This document shows positions 36,863 to 47,694 of a DNA stretch of 64,000 bases, piece by piece. Numbering within the stretch: the first letter of the stretch is position 1; every line of letters starts with the position of its first letter. The stretch covers positions 28,029 through 92,028 of the forward strand of contig JAFYXN010000006.1 of NCBI GenBank assembly GCA_017546145.1, given 5' to 3'. The notes beneath the pieces were generated by a model, which was not told the DNA's origin, ran no database searches, and worked only from the letters and a program-made list of their open reading frames with translations. The translations under genes and the position numbers were made by a program. The DNA is from Clostridia bacterium. Lineage in GTDB: Bacteria; Bacillota; Clostridia; Monoglobales; Monoglobaceae.

Positions 36863-38176
36863 TTAATTAAAATCTATCGGCAATTCAACCTCATCATTTT
36901 CTTTAACAGGCGGCAAGTCCGGCTTTGTAACTACAGGTGTTTCAACTGCAGGTACAGAAGCTTGTGCGTTTTCACCTTCCAAAGCATTTTCAGTATTCCC
37001 TTCTGCATTGCTGCTTGCAGGTTTGCTTTGAACTGCAGGTTGGGATTGAGCAGGTGTACTTGGTCTTTTCTGCACCGGGGCAGGTCTTGATGCTTTTTGC
37101 TGTTCTGCCTCCTCTTTTGCCCTTTTCTGTTCTTCCTCAGCTTCTTTTGCCTTGCGTGCCTCTTCCTCTGCCTTTTTCTTTTGGTCTTCCTCTTCCTCAT
37201 CGCGACCCAGAGGAACCCAAGGGTCAGCTACAACATCGGGTTTAATATCTCTGTAGGTGAAGCTGTTTACTATAATTCTCCAACTATTTACCAATATTTG
37301 TGCACCCTTGTTAATAGACTCGCCAAACATACTGCTCACAACAATACACAGTGCCACTATAACAGCCGTGAAGATATACCCCAGTTTAACACCTACAAAA
37401 CGTACGCTGTCCTTTGCAACCACAATTTGTACAGTAAAATTTCCGTCAGGATTTTTTTCTGCCGCCGCATCGACTATCGCTTCTGCCTTTTCATCAATTT
37501 TGAGTTTATCGTTTGAAAGAATTTGTGCAATAGCTTTTTCTCCTACAACATCTCTTACACTTTGAGTTGTAATAAGAAATATATCCTTATTTTTGATTTT
37601 TATTTTAGGCGAAATATATGGTTCCACAACAAGTTCATCAGATATAAACCCTATGTACGGAGCTGTATTTTTAACGCACTTCTTAACCTCAACCTCGCCG
37701 TCGTTATCAATCATTTCTTCACGCTCGACAGTTTTGGGCATTTTCCCTGCATAATTTTTCAGCTTTTTGTCTCTGAAATGATACACCGGAACATCTCCGG
37801 CATTATATACCTTGCAATATTCATTCTGAAAAAACAGAATTCCGGTATTTACACATACAAATTTACCTCCTGCCTGAAACGCCCTTCCTTTTGCAATCTC
37901 ATTGACAGCAGTAAAAAAGTTACTGTATGTTGCATCAAAATCAAGACCCAGACATTCTTCCAGAGCCGTCGCACACAAAAATGCCGTTTCATCACCGCTT
38001 ATCTCACTTGGTGATGCATCAATTACTCCCAACAGGTTGCGGCGTCTTGGGCTGTTAAACATTTCCGCACAGCCCGTTTCGCATATATCTTCTTTAACTG
38101 TTCCGTTGATAAAATAATTTTGTTTGTTTATTCCATCCTCAGGAGCATACGTTATAACAAAGCCTATGTATTTCAT
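36863..38176 (-). CDS. degenerate PP2C-like membrane protein with charged coiled-coil tail
   Basis: A 437-aa protein. Residues 1-262 resemble the PP2C phosphatase fold: LLGVIDASPSE, KFVCVNTGILFFQNEYCKVY and NAGDVPVYHFRDKKL parallel the strands around the active site. The metal-binding DGxGG motif is missing, so it is probably inactive or regulatory. One membrane helix follows (264-284, LGYIFTAVIVALCIVVSSMF), then a Lys/Glu/Ala-rich helix (about 328-365) and a Pro/Ser/Gln-rich tail ending in DEVELPIDFN. It is possibly part of a phosphorylation circuit with FHA proteins. Family call is tentative. Confidence 0.6.
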   Translation of the reverse strand: MKYIGFVITYAPEDGINKQNYFINGTVKEDICETGCAEMFNSPRRRNLLGVIDASPSEISGDETAFLCATALEECLGLDFDATYSNFFTAVNEIAKGRAFQAGGKFVCVNTGILFFQNEYCKVYNAGDVPVYHFRDKKLKNYAGKMPKTVEREEMIDNDGEVEVKKCVKNTAPYIGFISDELVVEPYISPKIKIKNKDIFLITTQSVRDVVGEKAIAQILSNDKLKIDEKAEAIVDAAAEKNPDGNFTVQIVVAKDSVRFVGVKLGYIFTAVIVALCIVVSSMFGESINKGAQILVNSWRIIVNSFTYRDIKPDVVADPWVPLGRDEEEEDQKKKAEEEARKAKEAEEEQKRAKEEAEQQKASRPAPVQKRPSTPAQSQPAVQSKPASSNAEGNTENALEGENAQASVPAVETPVVTKPDLPPVKENDEVELPIDFN

Positions 38177-38189
38177 CTGAGCACCTCAA

Positions 38190-38210
38190 ATACGGCACAT
38201 TTTGCCGTAT
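38190..38210 (-). terminator. hairpin after the zinc-ribbon gene
   Basis: ATACGGCA / TGCCGTAT inverted repeat with a 5-nt loop, followed by only TTTG on the minus strand. It could be a terminator or a leader hairpin of the PP2C-like gene. Confidence 0.45.
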
Positions 38211-38266
38211 AACCTTTACACATTTACCTTTAGATTTTAACACATCGTCAAAAATGTGTCAACACC

Positions 38267-38848
38267 TTAGAAATAATAAGGATAGAAGGGCAGAAGCACC
38301 CCTGCTGCGACCACAGAAATAAGCAAAAACGCAAAGATATATTTGACAGCACCTACAATCAGGGCAATAATCGCAAACATTTTTGTTCTGGACGAATACA
38401 CCTGTGCTTTTGTTATATTTCCTGCCGCCTTTTCAGCCTTTGTCATAGCAGAAAAAATAATTGCCGCAACACCAAATGTAATACTGCAAAGCACCGCCGC
38501 AAGAACAGCCCATACAAAGTAGTCCTTGATCTCCTTTTTGTTTACCTTCCATTTATATCCATAATCAGACGCAGGTTTAGCCTCATTTGAAGAAAATACA
38601 TCGCTTGGGGGATTCTCTTCGCTATGCAGACTATCACTTTTACTTGTGTTTGTTGTCGCCTTTTCCTCTGCAAAAGCAGCTTGCATAACCTCCGCCGCAG
38701 TCTGAACTTCACTTTGCTGAATATCTGAAATATCGGTTGGTGGCGTCACCCGTGAATTTGCGGAAATTGTCGGCAGTTTGCCGTGACCGCAGTTTATGCA
38801 CCAGATATTTTCATTATCGTTAAAGGTTCCGCATTTTGGACAAAACAT
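38267..38848 (-). CDS. zinc-ribbon membrane protein
   Basis: A 193-aa protein. The N-terminus is a zinc ribbon (FCPKCGTFNDNENIWCINCG, four Cys). A low-complexity Ser/Thr/Glu linker follows to about residue 95. Two to three C-terminal membrane helices come next (YFVWAVLAAVLCSITFGVAAIIF and FAIIALIVGAVKYIFAFLLI), with the interhelix loop KAEKAAGNITKAQVYSSRTK resembling DUF4190/CD225-like proteins. Function is unknown. It lies downstream of the spoIIA operon, on the same strand, after 114 bp. Confidence 0.72.
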   Translation of the reverse strand: MFCPKCGTFNDNENIWCINCGHGKLPTISANSRVTPPTDISDIQQSEVQTAAEVMQAAFAEEKATTNTSKSDSLHSEENPPSDVFSSNEAKPASDYGYKWKVNKKEIKDYFVWAVLAAVLCSITFGVAAIIFSAMTKAEKAAGNITKAQVYSSRTKMFAIIALIVGAVKYIFAFLLISVVAAGVLLPFYPYYF

Positions 38849-38962
38849 AATTTATTCTTCCTTTCGTATCCGCAATTTATTTGCAGTTTTTACAAATTAA
38901 ACTTCGACAAAATACGGCTTATTTCCTGTTTACTGCAAAATATTTTAATAAAATATTCATAT

Positions 38963-39706
38963 TCAAGAAGTTAACTTGTCACGCATTGAGGAAAGAATTT
39001 TCTTTTCTATTCTTGATACCTGAACCTGCGAAATTCCCAACTGCTCGGCTATCTGTGCCTGAGTCTTCTGCTTGAAATACCTTAAAATTATTATTTTGCG
39101 CTCTCTTGGCGCAAAACCCTGCAAAAGCTGTTGTATGAGAAGTCGGTTTATCACCTTGCCCTCACAATCCTCACGACTTTCTAAACGCTCGGCAAGTGGT
39201 TTTGAATCCTTGTCGCCATCCATCGGCACAGCATAAATGGAATCCGGCTTAATCCCTGCATCAAGTGCCATAGCAACATCCTCAGGACTGACCCCCAGCC
39301 TCTTTGCAAGCTCCTTAACCGATGGCTCGGTGTTTGTTTCCTTCAGTATACTTTCACGAAGTGCCAAAGCTTTTACCGCAAGTTCCTTGACGCTTCTGCT
39401 GACTTTAATTATTCCGTCGTCCCTTATAAACCGCTTTATCTCGCCCAATATCATAGGCACTGCATAAGTAGAGAACTTCACATTAAACGACAAATCAAAC
39501 TTTTGTATTGCCTTGATAAGACCTATACAGCCTATCTGAAACAAATCCTCTGTTTCAAAGCCGCGTCCGTAAAATCTTTTTACAATACTGTGCACAAGAC
39601 CTATATTTTCTTCTACAATAAAATCCTGTGCATCCGTGTCACCTTCTTTTGCACGTTTAAGCAACACTTCAATGTTTTCGTTGTAATTTTTCGTCTGCAC
39701 GGTCAT
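38963..39706 (-). CDS. sigF: RNA polymerase sigma-F factor
   Basis: Sigma-F is the first forespore-specific sigma factor. The 247-aa protein has region 2 ([38 protein letters not shown]), region 3 ([20 protein letters not shown]) and region 4 ([36 protein letters not shown]). Sigma-G is a close relative, but the gene directly follows spoIIAA and spoIIAB and overlaps spoIIAB by 4 bp, which fixes it as sigma-F. Confidence 0.97.
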   Translation of the reverse strand: MTVQTKNYNENIEVLLKRAKEGDTDAQDFIVEENIGLVHSIVKRFYGRGFETEDLFQIGCIGLIKAIQKFDLSFNVKFSTYAVPMILGEIKRFIRDDGIIKVSRSVKELAVKALALRESILKETNTEPSVKELAKRLGVSPEDVAMALDAGIKPDSIYAVPMDGDKDSKPLAERLESREDCEGKVINRLLIQQLLQGFAPRERKIIILRYFKQKTQAQIAEQLGISQVQVSRIEKKILSSMRDKLTS

Positions 39707-40122
39707 CCCCCTATGCGTTTCTTCATTGTCACAACCGTTCCCTCTCCCGGCTTTGATTTAACCAAAAGCTCGTCCATAAAGGTTTGCATAACTGTAAATC
39801 CCATTCCGCTTCTTTCGCCCTCCGGTCCGGAGGTAAAAAGCGGCTGCATCGCCTGACTTACGTCCTCTATTCCTACACCATAGTCTGCGATTTCAATTTC
39901 AAGTACAGAATCAATAACTTTGCAGGTTATTTTTACAATTCCCTTCATGTTTGCATAACCATGCACAATTGAGTTGGTCACAGCCTCTGACACCGCTGTT
40001 TTTATATCGCACATTTCTTCAATGCTGAGGTCAAGCTGAACCGAGAAAGCAGCAACTGCCGCACGGACAAACGATTCGTTACAGCTTTTGGCAGGAACCT
40101 CCAGCTTCATATAATTTTCCAT
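39703..40122 (-). CDS. spoIIAB: anti-sigma F factor (serine kinase)
   Basis: SpoIIAB binds and inhibits sigma-F and phosphorylates SpoIIAA. The 139-aa GHKL kinase has the N box ([17 protein letters not shown]), G1 box ([10 protein letters not shown]) and G2 box ([17 protein letters not shown]). The stop overlaps the sigF start as ATGA, and spoIIAA ends 17 bp upstream. Confidence 0.97.
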   Translation of the reverse strand: MENYMKLEVPAKSCNESFVRAAVAAFSVQLDLSIEEMCDIKTAVSEAVTNSIVHGYANMKGIVKITCKVIDSVLEIEIADYGVGIEDVSQAMQPLFTSGPEGERSGMGFTVMQTFMDELLVKSKPGEGTVVTMKKRIGG

Positions 40123-40139
40123 ACTATGTATCCCTCCTT

Positions 40140-40448
40140 TTAATGACTGCAGTCAAGTATTGTCTTTAGTCCTGATATTTCAAGAATTTTATCCACCTGC
40201 GGCTTCACCCTGATTATCATTACCTTGCCGCCGCGTGCCTGAATCTCTTTGTATCTTCCTGCAATTACCCCAATGCCCGAACTATCCATAAACGTCACAT
40301 TGTCAAAGTCCAGTACAAGATTTACAATATTTCTGATATTCATTTCGCGGTCAATCGCGTCCCTGATGTGCGGTGCTGTATGGTGGTCTATTTCACCGCT
40401 TAGCTTTGCGACCAGAGTTGTCCCGATTGTTTCAAGATTTATATCCAT
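40140..40448 (-). CDS. spoIIAA: anti-sigma F factor antagonist
   Basis: SpoIIAA is the STAS-domain partner switch that frees sigma-F when dephosphorylated. The 102-aa protein begins [20 protein letters not shown] and has the phosphorylation motif [14 protein letters not shown]. The start is ATG 40448, preceded by GGAGGG; upstream in-frame codons do not resemble the family. Confidence 0.96.
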   Translation of the reverse strand: MDINLETIGTTLVAKLSGEIDHHTAPHIRDAIDREMNIRNIVNLVLDFDNVTFMDSSGIGVIAGRYKEIQARGGKVMIIRVKPQVDKILEISGLKTILDCSH

Positions 40449-40490
40449 TAAAATCCCTCCCTGTCTTTTGTATATATAATTTTCCACTTT

Positions 40491-40524
40491 AACCCTTCTG
40501 CAATTTTACATATTTTTCCTTTTT
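40491..40524 (-). promoter_or_regulatory. candidate sigma-H promoter of the spoIIA operon
   Basis: On the minus strand AAAAAGGAAAAA, about 12 bp, then GCAGAAGGGTT, resembling the sigma-H consensus (RnAGGAwWW, RnnGAATww) known for spoIIA operons. The -10 part is a poor match, so this is tentative. Confidence 0.4.
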
Positions 40525-40555
40525 TGTTTAACAGTTTCGTACGCCATAAAAACAC

Positions 40556-40594
40556 AAAAAAATACAGTCGATGAAATTCATCGACTGTATTTGA
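40556..40594 (-). terminator. terminator of the lon-valS operon
   Basis: ATACAGTCGATGAA / TTCATCGACTGTAT stem with a TTTTTTTGTG tail on the minus strand, shortly after the valS stop codon. Confidence 0.92.
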
Positions 40595-40618
40595 ATTAAT
40601 TCTACAAAGGTTGTCTTA

Positions 40619-43246
40619 TTATGCCATTTTTTCAAGGCTTTCAAGAACCTTTTCAAGCATAGCCTTATACTTCTCGCCCTTTTGACGTTCCTCTTCTACT
40701 ACCGCTGCAGGAGCCTTGTCAGTAAAGCCCTTGTTTGAAAGCTTACCTTCCACCCTTTTGATTTCACCTTCAAGGCGTATCTTTTCTTTGGTAAGTCTTT
40801 CAATCTCCTTTTCGCGGTCAACCAACTCGTCCATAGGCAGAAGAATTTCTGCATTTGCAGTTACAACAGAAACTGAATTTTCGGGCAAGCCGCATCTGTC
40901 GGACTTTATCTCGGTTTCTGATGCGCCCGCAAGCTTTTCAAAGAATACAGAAGCTTGCTCATACAGCGCATTGTTGCTGGTTACAACAAAAAGCTTAACC
41001 TTCTTTGAGGGAGGAACATTCATTTCGTTGCGAACATTTCTTATGCCCTTTATTGCGTCCATTATAGTATTCATTTGCTGCTCTGATTCAGCATCATTCA
41101 AGCACTCACAGTATGTGGGCCACTGTGAAATCATAATGCTTTCGCCTTCGTGAGGAAGTGCCTGCCAGATTTCTTCAGTAATAAACGGCATAAACGGATG
41201 CAAGAGCTTGAGTGTGTTTGAAAGAACATACGTCAGAACCTGCTGTGCAGTAATATTGCTTTCACCCTCCTCAAAGAATCTGGGTTTAACAAACTCAATG
41301 TACCAGTCACAGAACTCGTCCCAAATGAAGTCATAGAGCTTCTGAACAGCAATGCCAAGCTCGTATTTGTCAAGATTTTCGGTAACTTCACGAACAAGCT
41401 CGTTGTATCTGTGAAGAATCCACTTGTCCTCGATATGAAGCTTCTCGTTTTCAGGAAGCTGTGGCTTGTCAATGGTAAGATTCATCATTACAAAACGTGA
41501 AGCATTCCAAATCTTGTTTGCAAAGTTACGACTTGCCTCCACTCTTTCGATGTAAAATCTCATATCGTTACCCGGCGAGTTGCCTGTTGCAAGAGTAAAT
41601 CTGAGTGCATCTGCACCGTACTTGTCAACAATTTCAAGCGGGTCAATACCATTACCCAAAGATTTTGACATCTTTCTGCCCTGACTGTCACGAACAAGTC
41701 CGTGGATATAAACGTGCTTGAAAGGTTCTTTGTTCATGTGTTCAAGACCTGAGAAAATCATTCTTGCAACCCAGAAGAAAATAATATCATATCCGGTAAC
41801 CAAAACAGATGTAGGATAGAAGTAATCAAGGTCTTCGGTCTTTTCGGGCCAACCAAGGGTTGAGAACGGCCAAAGTGCCGAGCTGAACCATGTATCTAAA
41901 ACATCATCCTCCTGTTTCACCTTTCCGCCGCACTTTGGACAAGTATCAATGTCGGTTTTTGAAACCGTCATTTCACTGCAATCCGCACAGTAGAAAGCAG
42001 GGATTCTGTGACCCCACCAAAGCTGTCTGGAAATACACCAGTCATGGACATTTTCCATCCAGTTCATATATGTTTTGGAGAATCTGTCGGGAATAAACGC
42101 AACATCTCCGTCTTTTACAACCTCAATCGCTCTTTTTGCCAGAGGCTCCATCTTTACAAACCACTGATTTGATGTAAGCGGCTCGACTGTTGTTCCGCAG
42201 CGGTAGCACTGACCCACATTATGAGAGTGTTCTTCAACCTTAACAAGCAATCCAAGCTCTTCAAGGTCTTTTACCATTTCACGGCGAGCCTCGTATCTGT
42301 CCATACCCTCGTACTTGCCACCATAAGAATTGATTGTTGCATCATCGTTAAGCACCTTAATCTGTTCAAGGTTATGACGAAGACCAACCTCAAAGTCATT
42401 GGGGTCGTGTGCAGGTGTAATCTTTACGCAGCCTGTACCGAACTCCTTATCAACGTATTCATCGGCAATAACAGGAATTTCTCTGCCCACAAGCGGAAGA
42501 ATAAGCATCTTGCCGACTAAATCCTTGTATCTTTCGTCATCGGGATTTACCGCAACAGCTGTATCGCCAAGAAGTGTTTCGGGACGTGTTGTTGCAATTG
42601 TTACAAATTTGTCGCTGTCCTTAACCGGATACTTAATATGCCAGAAATTGCCTGCCTGCTCTGCATACTCTACCTCTGCGTCTGAAAGTGCTGTCAAACA
42701 GTGAGGACACCAGTTGATTATACGATTGCCTCTGTAAATCAAGCCCTTATTATAGAGATTTACAAACACCTCGCGCACAGCCTTTGAACAGCCTTCGTCC
42801 ATTGTAAAGCGTTCTCTCTCCCAGTCGCAGGAGCAGCCCAGCTTCTTTATCTGATTGATTATGCGATTTCCGTACTGTTCCTTCCATGCCCAAACCAGCT
42901 TTAAGAACTCTTCGCGTCCTAAATCATGGCGCGTTAAGCCCTTTTCTTTGCGGAGGTTTTCTTCTACCTTTATCTGCGTCGCAATACCGGCATGGTCTGT
43001 TCCCGGAACCCACAGTGCAGCATAACCCTGCATTCTTTTTGTTCTGATAAGTATATCCTGGAATGTTTCATCCAGTGCATGACCCATGTGCAGCTGACCT
43101 GTTACATTGGGAGGCGGGATAACAATAGTAAAAGGCTCTTTGTCCTTGTCTATCTTAGTATGAAAATATCCCTTTTCAACCCAATTTGTGTAAATTCTGT
43201 CTTCAACCAATTTAGGGTCATAAGTCTTTGGTAATTCTTTCGCCAC
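40619..43246 (-). CDS. valS: valyl-tRNA synthetase
   Basis: Class I synthetase charging tRNA(Val). About 875 aa with HIGH as [15 protein letters not shown] near residue 47, the editing domain ([17 protein letters not shown]), a zinc site (DTCPKCGGK), KMSKS as [11 protein letters not shown], the anticodon domain and a C-terminal coiled coil ([20 protein letters not shown]). The start is probably GTG 43246, giving [12 protein letters not shown]; the 13 residues encoded before it overlap tyrS and look non-native. It is the last gene of a long operon, 31 bp after tyrS. Confidence 0.97.
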   Translation of the reverse strand: MAKELPKTYDPKLVEDRIYTNWVEKGYFHTKIDKDKEPFTIVIPPPNVTGQLHMGHALDETFQDILIRTKRMQGYAALWVPGTDHAGIATQIKVEENLRKEKGLTRHDLGREEFLKLVWAWKEQYGNRIINQIKKLGCSCDWERERFTMDEGCSKAVREVFVNLYNKGLIYRGNRIINWCPHCLTALSDAEVEYAEQAGNFWHIKYPVKDSDKFVTIATTRPETLLGDTAVAVNPDDERYKDLVGKMLILPLVGREIPVIADEYVDKEFGTGCVKITPAHDPNDFEVGLRHNLEQIKVLNDDATINSYGGKYEGMDRYEARREMVKDLEELGLLVKVEEHSHNVGQCYRCGTTVEPLTSNQWFVKMEPLAKRAIEVVKDGDVAFIPDRFSKTYMNWMENVHDWCISRQLWWGHRIPAFYCADCSEMTVSKTDIDTCPKCGGKVKQEDDVLDTWFSSALWPFSTLGWPEKTEDLDYFYPTSVLVTGYDIIFFWVARMIFSGLEHMNKEPFKHVYIHGLVRDSQGRKMSKSLGNGIDPLEIVDKYGADALRFTLATGNSPGNDMRFYIERVEASRNFANKIWNASRFVMMNLTIDKPQLPENEKLHIEDKWILHRYNELVREVTENLDKYELGIAVQKLYDFIWDEFCDWYIEFVKPRFFEEGESNITAQQVLTYVLSNTLKLLHPFMPFITEEIWQALPHEGESIMISQWPTYCECLNDAESEQQMNTIMDAIKGIRNVRNEMNVPPSKKVKLFVVTSNNALYEQASVFFEKLAGASETEIKSDRCGLPENSVSVVTANAEILLPMDELVDREKEIERLTKEKIRLEGEIKRVEGKLSNKGFTDKAPAAVVEEERQKGEKYKAMLEKVLESLEKMA

Positions 43247-43277
43247 CTTAAGCAGCCCCTTTCGTAATCTGATTATG

Positions 43278-44498
43278 TTATGCAAGAACTATTTTAAGGA
43301 ATACCTTCTTGCCCTTTTTAACAACAATTTTTCCGTCAGCAAAGATTGACTCATCAATTGCATAAGAAATGTCGTCAATTTTGTTTCCGTCAATGCTTAT
43401 GCCGCCCTGCTGAACAAGTCTTCTTCCCTCGCCCTTTGATGGAGCAAGACCTGAAACCGCCAACAAATCAACAATGTTCAGTCCAAGCTGGTCACGGCTA
43501 AGCTCAAATGTAGGCATATTTGCATCATCTGCGCCTGCACCAAAAACAGCCTTTGCTGCGGCATTTGCTTTTTCTGCTTCTTCTTCGCCATGTACCATCT
43601 TTGTAACCTCATAGGCAAGACGTTCTTTAACACGATTAAGTTCCTGACCTTCAAGCTTTTCATACTCTGCAATTTCTTCCATTGAAACAAAGGTAACAAG
43701 CTTTAAAAGTCTGATAACATCCTTGTCGTCAACATTTCTCCAGTACTGATAGAATTCATAAGGAGAAACCTTTTCGGGGTCAAGCCACAATGCACCTTTC
43801 TCGGTCTTGCCCATCTTCTTGCCCTCAGAGGTTGTAAGAAGTGTAAATGTCATACCGTAGGCATCCTCAGAATCCTTGCGTCTGATAAGCTCGATACCGC
43901 CGATTATATTTGACCACTGGTCATCACCGCCAAACTCCATTATACAGTCATATTCCTTGTGAAGCTTATAGAAGTCATAGCTTTGCATCAGCATATAGTT
44001 AAATTCCAGGAAGGACAAGCCTCTTTCCATTCTTGCTTTAAAGCATTCTGCTGTCAGCATTCTGTTAACCGAGAAGTGTACGCCTACCTCGCGAAGGAAA
44101 TCAACATAATTAAGGTCAAGCAGCCAATCGGCATTGTTTACCATAATTGCCTTGCCGTCAGAGAAATCAATAAACTTTGACATCTGCTCTTTGAATCTGT
44201 CGGCATTGTACTGTATGGTTTCTTTTGTTATCATGGGACGCATATCGGTTTTACCTGTGGGGTCACCAACCATTGTAGTTCCGCCGCCAAGAAGAATTAT
44301 CGGTCTGTGACCTGCATTCTGCATGTGCTTCATTACAACAAGCTGCATAAAATGACCTATGTGAAGGCTGTCTGCCGTCGGGTCAAAGCCTATATAGAAG
44401 GTTATTTTCTTCTCGGAAAGAAGTTTTTTAATTTCCTCCTCATGGGTCATCTGTGCAATAAGCCCACGTTCTTTTAATACATCAAAAACATTTTTCAT
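43278..44498 (-). CDS. tyrS: tyrosyl-tRNA synthetase
   Basis: Class I synthetase of 406 aa. HIGH reads [15 protein letters not shown], the tyrosine pocket lies around [15 protein letters not shown] and [13 protein letters not shown], and KMSKS is [10 protein letters not shown]. The C-terminal S4 RNA-binding domain reads [20 protein letters not shown]. It follows the DUF4340 gene by 16 bp. No T-box leader is possible in so short a gap. Confidence 0.97.
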   Translation of the reverse strand: MKNVFDVLKERGLIAQMTHEEEIKKLLSEKKITFYIGFDPTADSLHIGHFMQLVVMKHMQNAGHRPIILLGGGTTMVGDPTGKTDMRPMITKETIQYNADRFKEQMSKFIDFSDGKAIMVNNADWLLDLNYVDFLREVGVHFSVNRMLTAECFKARMERGLSFLEFNYMLMQSYDFYKLHKEYDCIMEFGGDDQWSNIIGGIELIRRKDSEDAYGMTFTLLTTSEGKKMGKTEKGALWLDPEKVSPYEFYQYWRNVDDKDVIRLLKLVTFVSMEEIAEYEKLEGQELNRVKERLAYEVTKMVHGEEEAEKANAAAKAVFGAGADDANMPTFELSRDQLGLNIVDLLAVSGLAPSKGEGRRLVQQGGISIDGNKIDDISYAIDESIFADGKIVVKKGKKVFLKIVLA

Positions 44499-44514
44499 CT
44501 TTGGTTTGTCCTTT

Positions 44515-45885
44515 CTAATCTGTTTTCATAGGGTTTTTAACTGCATTCTTTAATTCTTCAAGCAGCTCGTCTGCCGCCTTGCCGTTCACGGCAAATTCTG
44601 CTTTGCCGTCAATAAACGCCGCATAGTTTTTGTCAGCAAGCCTTGACAAAGTGATTGTCTGGCTGCCTGCAGTATTGTTATAATTTACTGTAACAACAAT
44701 ATCCTTTGTATCCTTTGGAACTGACGTAAGCTCGCTTAAGAATTTTATATCATCCAGCTTGTCAATAACTTTCTCAAACACATCTTCGCTTGCAGCTTTG
44801 CCGTTTACGTAAAACTGCGGATTTTCTCCTTTTCGGTTGGTGCTTGTGATATTATATACCTCACCGTTTGCCTTTACAATTACCGACTGTATGCTGTCTG
44901 TGTCTGTCTTTAGGACACTGTCCTCAAGAATAAAGAATGGGTCAATCTGAATAAATTCAAGAAGTGATGAATTGATTGTAAATACTGCATCTGTACCTTT
45001 TTTATTTGCATAAACCATACCGCCGTTATTGCTGCCCAGATACAGGGTTTGGGTTTTGCCATCCCACTTAAAATTAAGCTCTGCTCTTGACTTTTCATCA
45101 AGTCCGATTTCCTCCATGTTTTGCGGGGCTTTTATAAAATCAGCCGCCTGAAGTGCCGGAATTTTCACAGCAATCTGCTGTTCAAATGCCTCGTCACTGA
45201 CTTCTTTTTTGTAGGGTTTTTCCATAATGTAGCGGTTATTTTTACTCTTTGCCAGTTCAGCGGCGGTCTTTGTTCTGACCTCTACAACCGCACCGTCATA
45301 ATCGGTATACTTGTAGTAATCCGGAAAGGTTTCGCTTTGCGCAAGTCCTTCAAACACCTCTGTTACTCTTAGGCTGTTCAGGCTTGGCGTTAAAATATCA
45401 CGCATTGACTCGTACATAAGATAGGTTTTTCGGTCATCCTCAATCCGAAAGGCACAAAGCCCGCCCGATGCTCCCAAAAACTCTATTTCTATATCCTCGT
45501 CATCAGTTCCGCTTGCTACTTTAATTTCAAGACGTCGTTTATCAGCAGTGTCAAATTTTGAGAGTTCTTTTTTGCCGACTGTTCCTACAGCCTTGATGCC
45601 TGATGCTGAATGCATTAACTTTTTAACTTTTTCGGCATTAAGATTGTTCACGCTTTTGTCGTCCACACGCCACTCGTCACCAATCTTTTCAAGCGTATAT
45701 TCTCCGTTTTTATCTGCCACAGAATATTCAGTTATACTGTCCGGCAAACAGGTAAATACCTCTATATTTTTGTTTGAATTACCACGAGTATTTACTGCAT
45801 CGTAAAAATAGTATATTCCAAAGCAACTCACAACAAGCAGCAGCAGGGCAGCCGCCCAGATTATTACCACTGTCTGTTTTTTCAT
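44515..45885 (-). CDS. DUF4340 domain membrane-anchored protein
   Basis: A 456-aa protein with an N-terminal membrane anchor ([26 protein letters not shown]) and extracytoplasmic repeats. The segments [20 protein letters not shown] and [19 protein letters not shown] are the usual start of DUF4340 proteins, and a related motif pattern recurs further on ([20 protein letters not shown]). The function is unknown; relatives accompany ABC exporters, but here the gene sits between aspS and tyrS in a housekeeping operon. The domain call is from motif memory. Confidence 0.78.
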   Translation of the reverse strand: MKKQTVVIIWAAALLLLVVSCFGIYYFYDAVNTRGNSNKNIEVFTCLPDSITEYSVADKNGEYTLEKIGDEWRVDDKSVNNLNAEKVKKLMHSASGIKAVGTVGKKELSKFDTADKRRLEIKVASGTDDEDIEIEFLGASGGLCAFRIEDDRKTYLMYESMRDILTPSLNSLRVTEVFEGLAQSETFPDYYKYTDYDGAVVEVRTKTAAELAKSKNNRYIMEKPYKKEVSDEAFEQQIAVKIPALQAADFIKAPQNMEEIGLDEKSRAELNFKWDGKTQTLYLGSNNGGMVYANKKGTDAVFTINSSLLEFIQIDPFFILEDSVLKTDTDSIQSVIVKANGEVYNITSTNRKGENPQFYVNGKAASEDVFEKVIDKLDDIKFLSELTSVPKDTKDIVVTVNYNNTAGSQTITLSRLADKNYAAFIDGKAEFAVNGKAADELLEELKNAVKNPMKTD

Positions 45886-45906
45886 TTCATCGCCTCCTGA
45901 CTTAAA

Positions 45907-47694
45907 TTACTCCTTTTCTGTATCCAGTTTAATCGAAAGTTCTTTAAGCTGTATGTCGTCTACGATGTCGGGTGAATTTGTCATAAGCTCTGCCGCGGTC
46001 TGCACCTTGGGGAAGGCAATTACGTCACGTATTGAATCACAGCCTGCCATAATCATAACAAGTCTGTCAAGACCGTAAGCCATTCCGCCGTGCGGTGGTG
46101 TGCCGTACTTGAATGCCTCAAGAAGATAACCAAATCTCTCCCACGCTGATTCCTTTGTAAAGCCAAGCTTTTCAAACATCTTCTGCTGAAGCTCGGTATT
46201 ATAAATTCTAAGGCTTCCGCCGCCTATTTCTGTTCCGTTAAGCACTATATCATAAGCCTTTGCACGGACATTTTGAGGCTCGCTGTCCAAAAGTTCAATA
46301 TCCTCGTCCATAGGTGAGGTAAAGGGATGATGCTTTGCAACAAATCTTTCTTCCTCTTCGGAATATTCAAACAACGGGAACTCTGTAACCCACAAGAAGT
46401 TCAGCTTTGATTTGTCGATAATATCAAACCTTGACGCAACCTCCAGACGCAGGTTGCCAAGCGCATCATATACAACCTCGTTTTTGTCTGCGACAATCAA
46501 AATGCCGTCGCCCACCTCGGCATCAGCCTTCTTTAAAATTGCATTGACGGTATCCTCCGAAAGGAACTTTGTCACCTGAGAACGAAGTCCGTCTTCTTCA
46601 ACCACAATCCACGCAAGACCTTTGGCACGGTATGTCTTTACATACTCTGTCAAGGAATCAAGGGTCTTTCTTGTAAGTGATGTTCCAAGGCCCTTGGCAT
46701 TAATGCATCTGACGCTTCCGCCGCTTTCAACTGCGCCCGAGAACACCTTGAAGTCACAATCCTTAACCTCGTAAGAAATATCAACAAGCTCCATACCAAA
46801 ACGAGTATCGGGCTTATCAGAGCCAAATCTGTCCATTGCATCTTTATAAGGAAGTCTTAAAAACGGAGTTTCAATATCCTTGTTTAAAACCTCTTTAAAC
46901 ACTTTTTTAAGGAAGCCCTCGTTAATCTCAATAACTGTATCAATATCAACAAACGAAAGCTCCATATCCATTTGTGTAAACTCAGGCTGTCTGTCAGCAC
47001 GAAGGTCTTCGTCACGGAAGCAGCGTGCAATCTGGAAGTATCTGTCAAAGCCTGACAGCATCAAAAGCTGCTTGTACTGCTGAGGCGACTGCGGAAGAGC
47101 ATAGAACTTGCCGGGATGAACACGGCTTGGCACAAGATAGTCTCTTGCCCCCTCGGGTGTACTTTTGGTAAGCATAGGTGTTTCAATTTCAAGAAAGCCT
47201 TGCTCGTCAAAGTAATCACGTGCAATCTTTGCAACCTTGTGACGCATTATCATATTTCTTTGCATATCAGGACGTCTTAAATCAAGGTATCTGTATTTAA
47301 GCCTTAATGCATCGTTGGTATCAATACCCTCTTCAATATAAAATGGCGGGGTTTCAGCGTCGTTGAGTATTCGTATTTCCTCGGCAATAACTTCAATCTC
47401 GCCTGTTTTCATATCGGGGTTGATGTTTTCAGGAGTTCTGAGTGCAACCTTGCCCCGAACTGCAACAACATATTCACTTCTTATCTTTTCTGCTTTTTCA
47501 AACACATCTCTTGCGGTTTCGTCATTGAATGCAACCTGAACAATGCCTGTTCTGTCACGGAGTGTAAGAAATATCAGCTGACCCAAAAGACGATTCTTTG
47601 CCGCCCATCCTGTAAGGGTTACTTCCTTTCCTGCATCCTTTGCACAAAGCTCGCCGCACATATTTGTTCTTTTTAAGCCTTGCAATGTTTCCAT
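45907..47694 (-). CDS. aspS: aspartyl-tRNA synthetase
   Basis: Class II synthetase of 595 aa, bacterial type. The OB anticodon domain (VTLTGWAAKNRLLGQLIFLTL) comes first, then motif 2 in FQIARCFRDEDLRADRQPEFTQ, the GAD insertion (about 290-410), and motif 3 in GGMAYGLDRLVMIMAGCDSI. With GatCAB present, it could be discriminating or not; this cannot be told by eye. It follows hisS with no gap. Confidence 0.97.
   Translation of the reverse strand: METLQGLKRTNMCGELCAKDAGKEVTLTGWAAKNRLLGQLIFLTLRDRTGIVQVAFNDETARDVFEKAEKIRSEYVVAVRGKVALRTPENINPDMKTGEIEVIAEEIRILNDAETPPFYIEEGIDTNDALRLKYRYLDLRRPDMQRNMIMRHKVAKIARDYFDEQGFLEIETPMLTKSTPEGARDYLVPSRVHPGKFYALPQSPQQYKQLLMLSGFDRYFQIARCFRDEDLRADRQPEFTQMDMELSFVDIDTVIEINEGFLKKVFKEVLNKDIETPFLRLPYKDAMDRFGSDKPDTRFGMELVDISYEVKDCDFKVFSGAVESGGSVRCINAKGLGTSLTRKTLDSLTEYVKTYRAKGLAWIVVEEDGLRSQVTKFLSEDTVNAILKKADAEVGDGILIVADKNEVVYDALGNLRLEVASRFDIIDKSKLNFLWVTEFPLFEYSEEEERFVAKHHPFTSPMDEDIELLDSEPQNVRAKAYDIVLNGTEIGGGSLRIYNTELQQKMFEKLGFTKESAWERFGYLLEAFKYGTPPHGGMAYGLDRLVMIMAGCDSIRDVIAFPKVQTAAELMTNSPDIVDDIQLKELSIKLDTEKE

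Noticed and set aside
37097..37516. Plus-strand frames rich in Leu and Phe around 37.1 kb
   Set aside because: They are the antisense of the Lys/Glu-rich coiled coil and tail of the PP2C-like gene.
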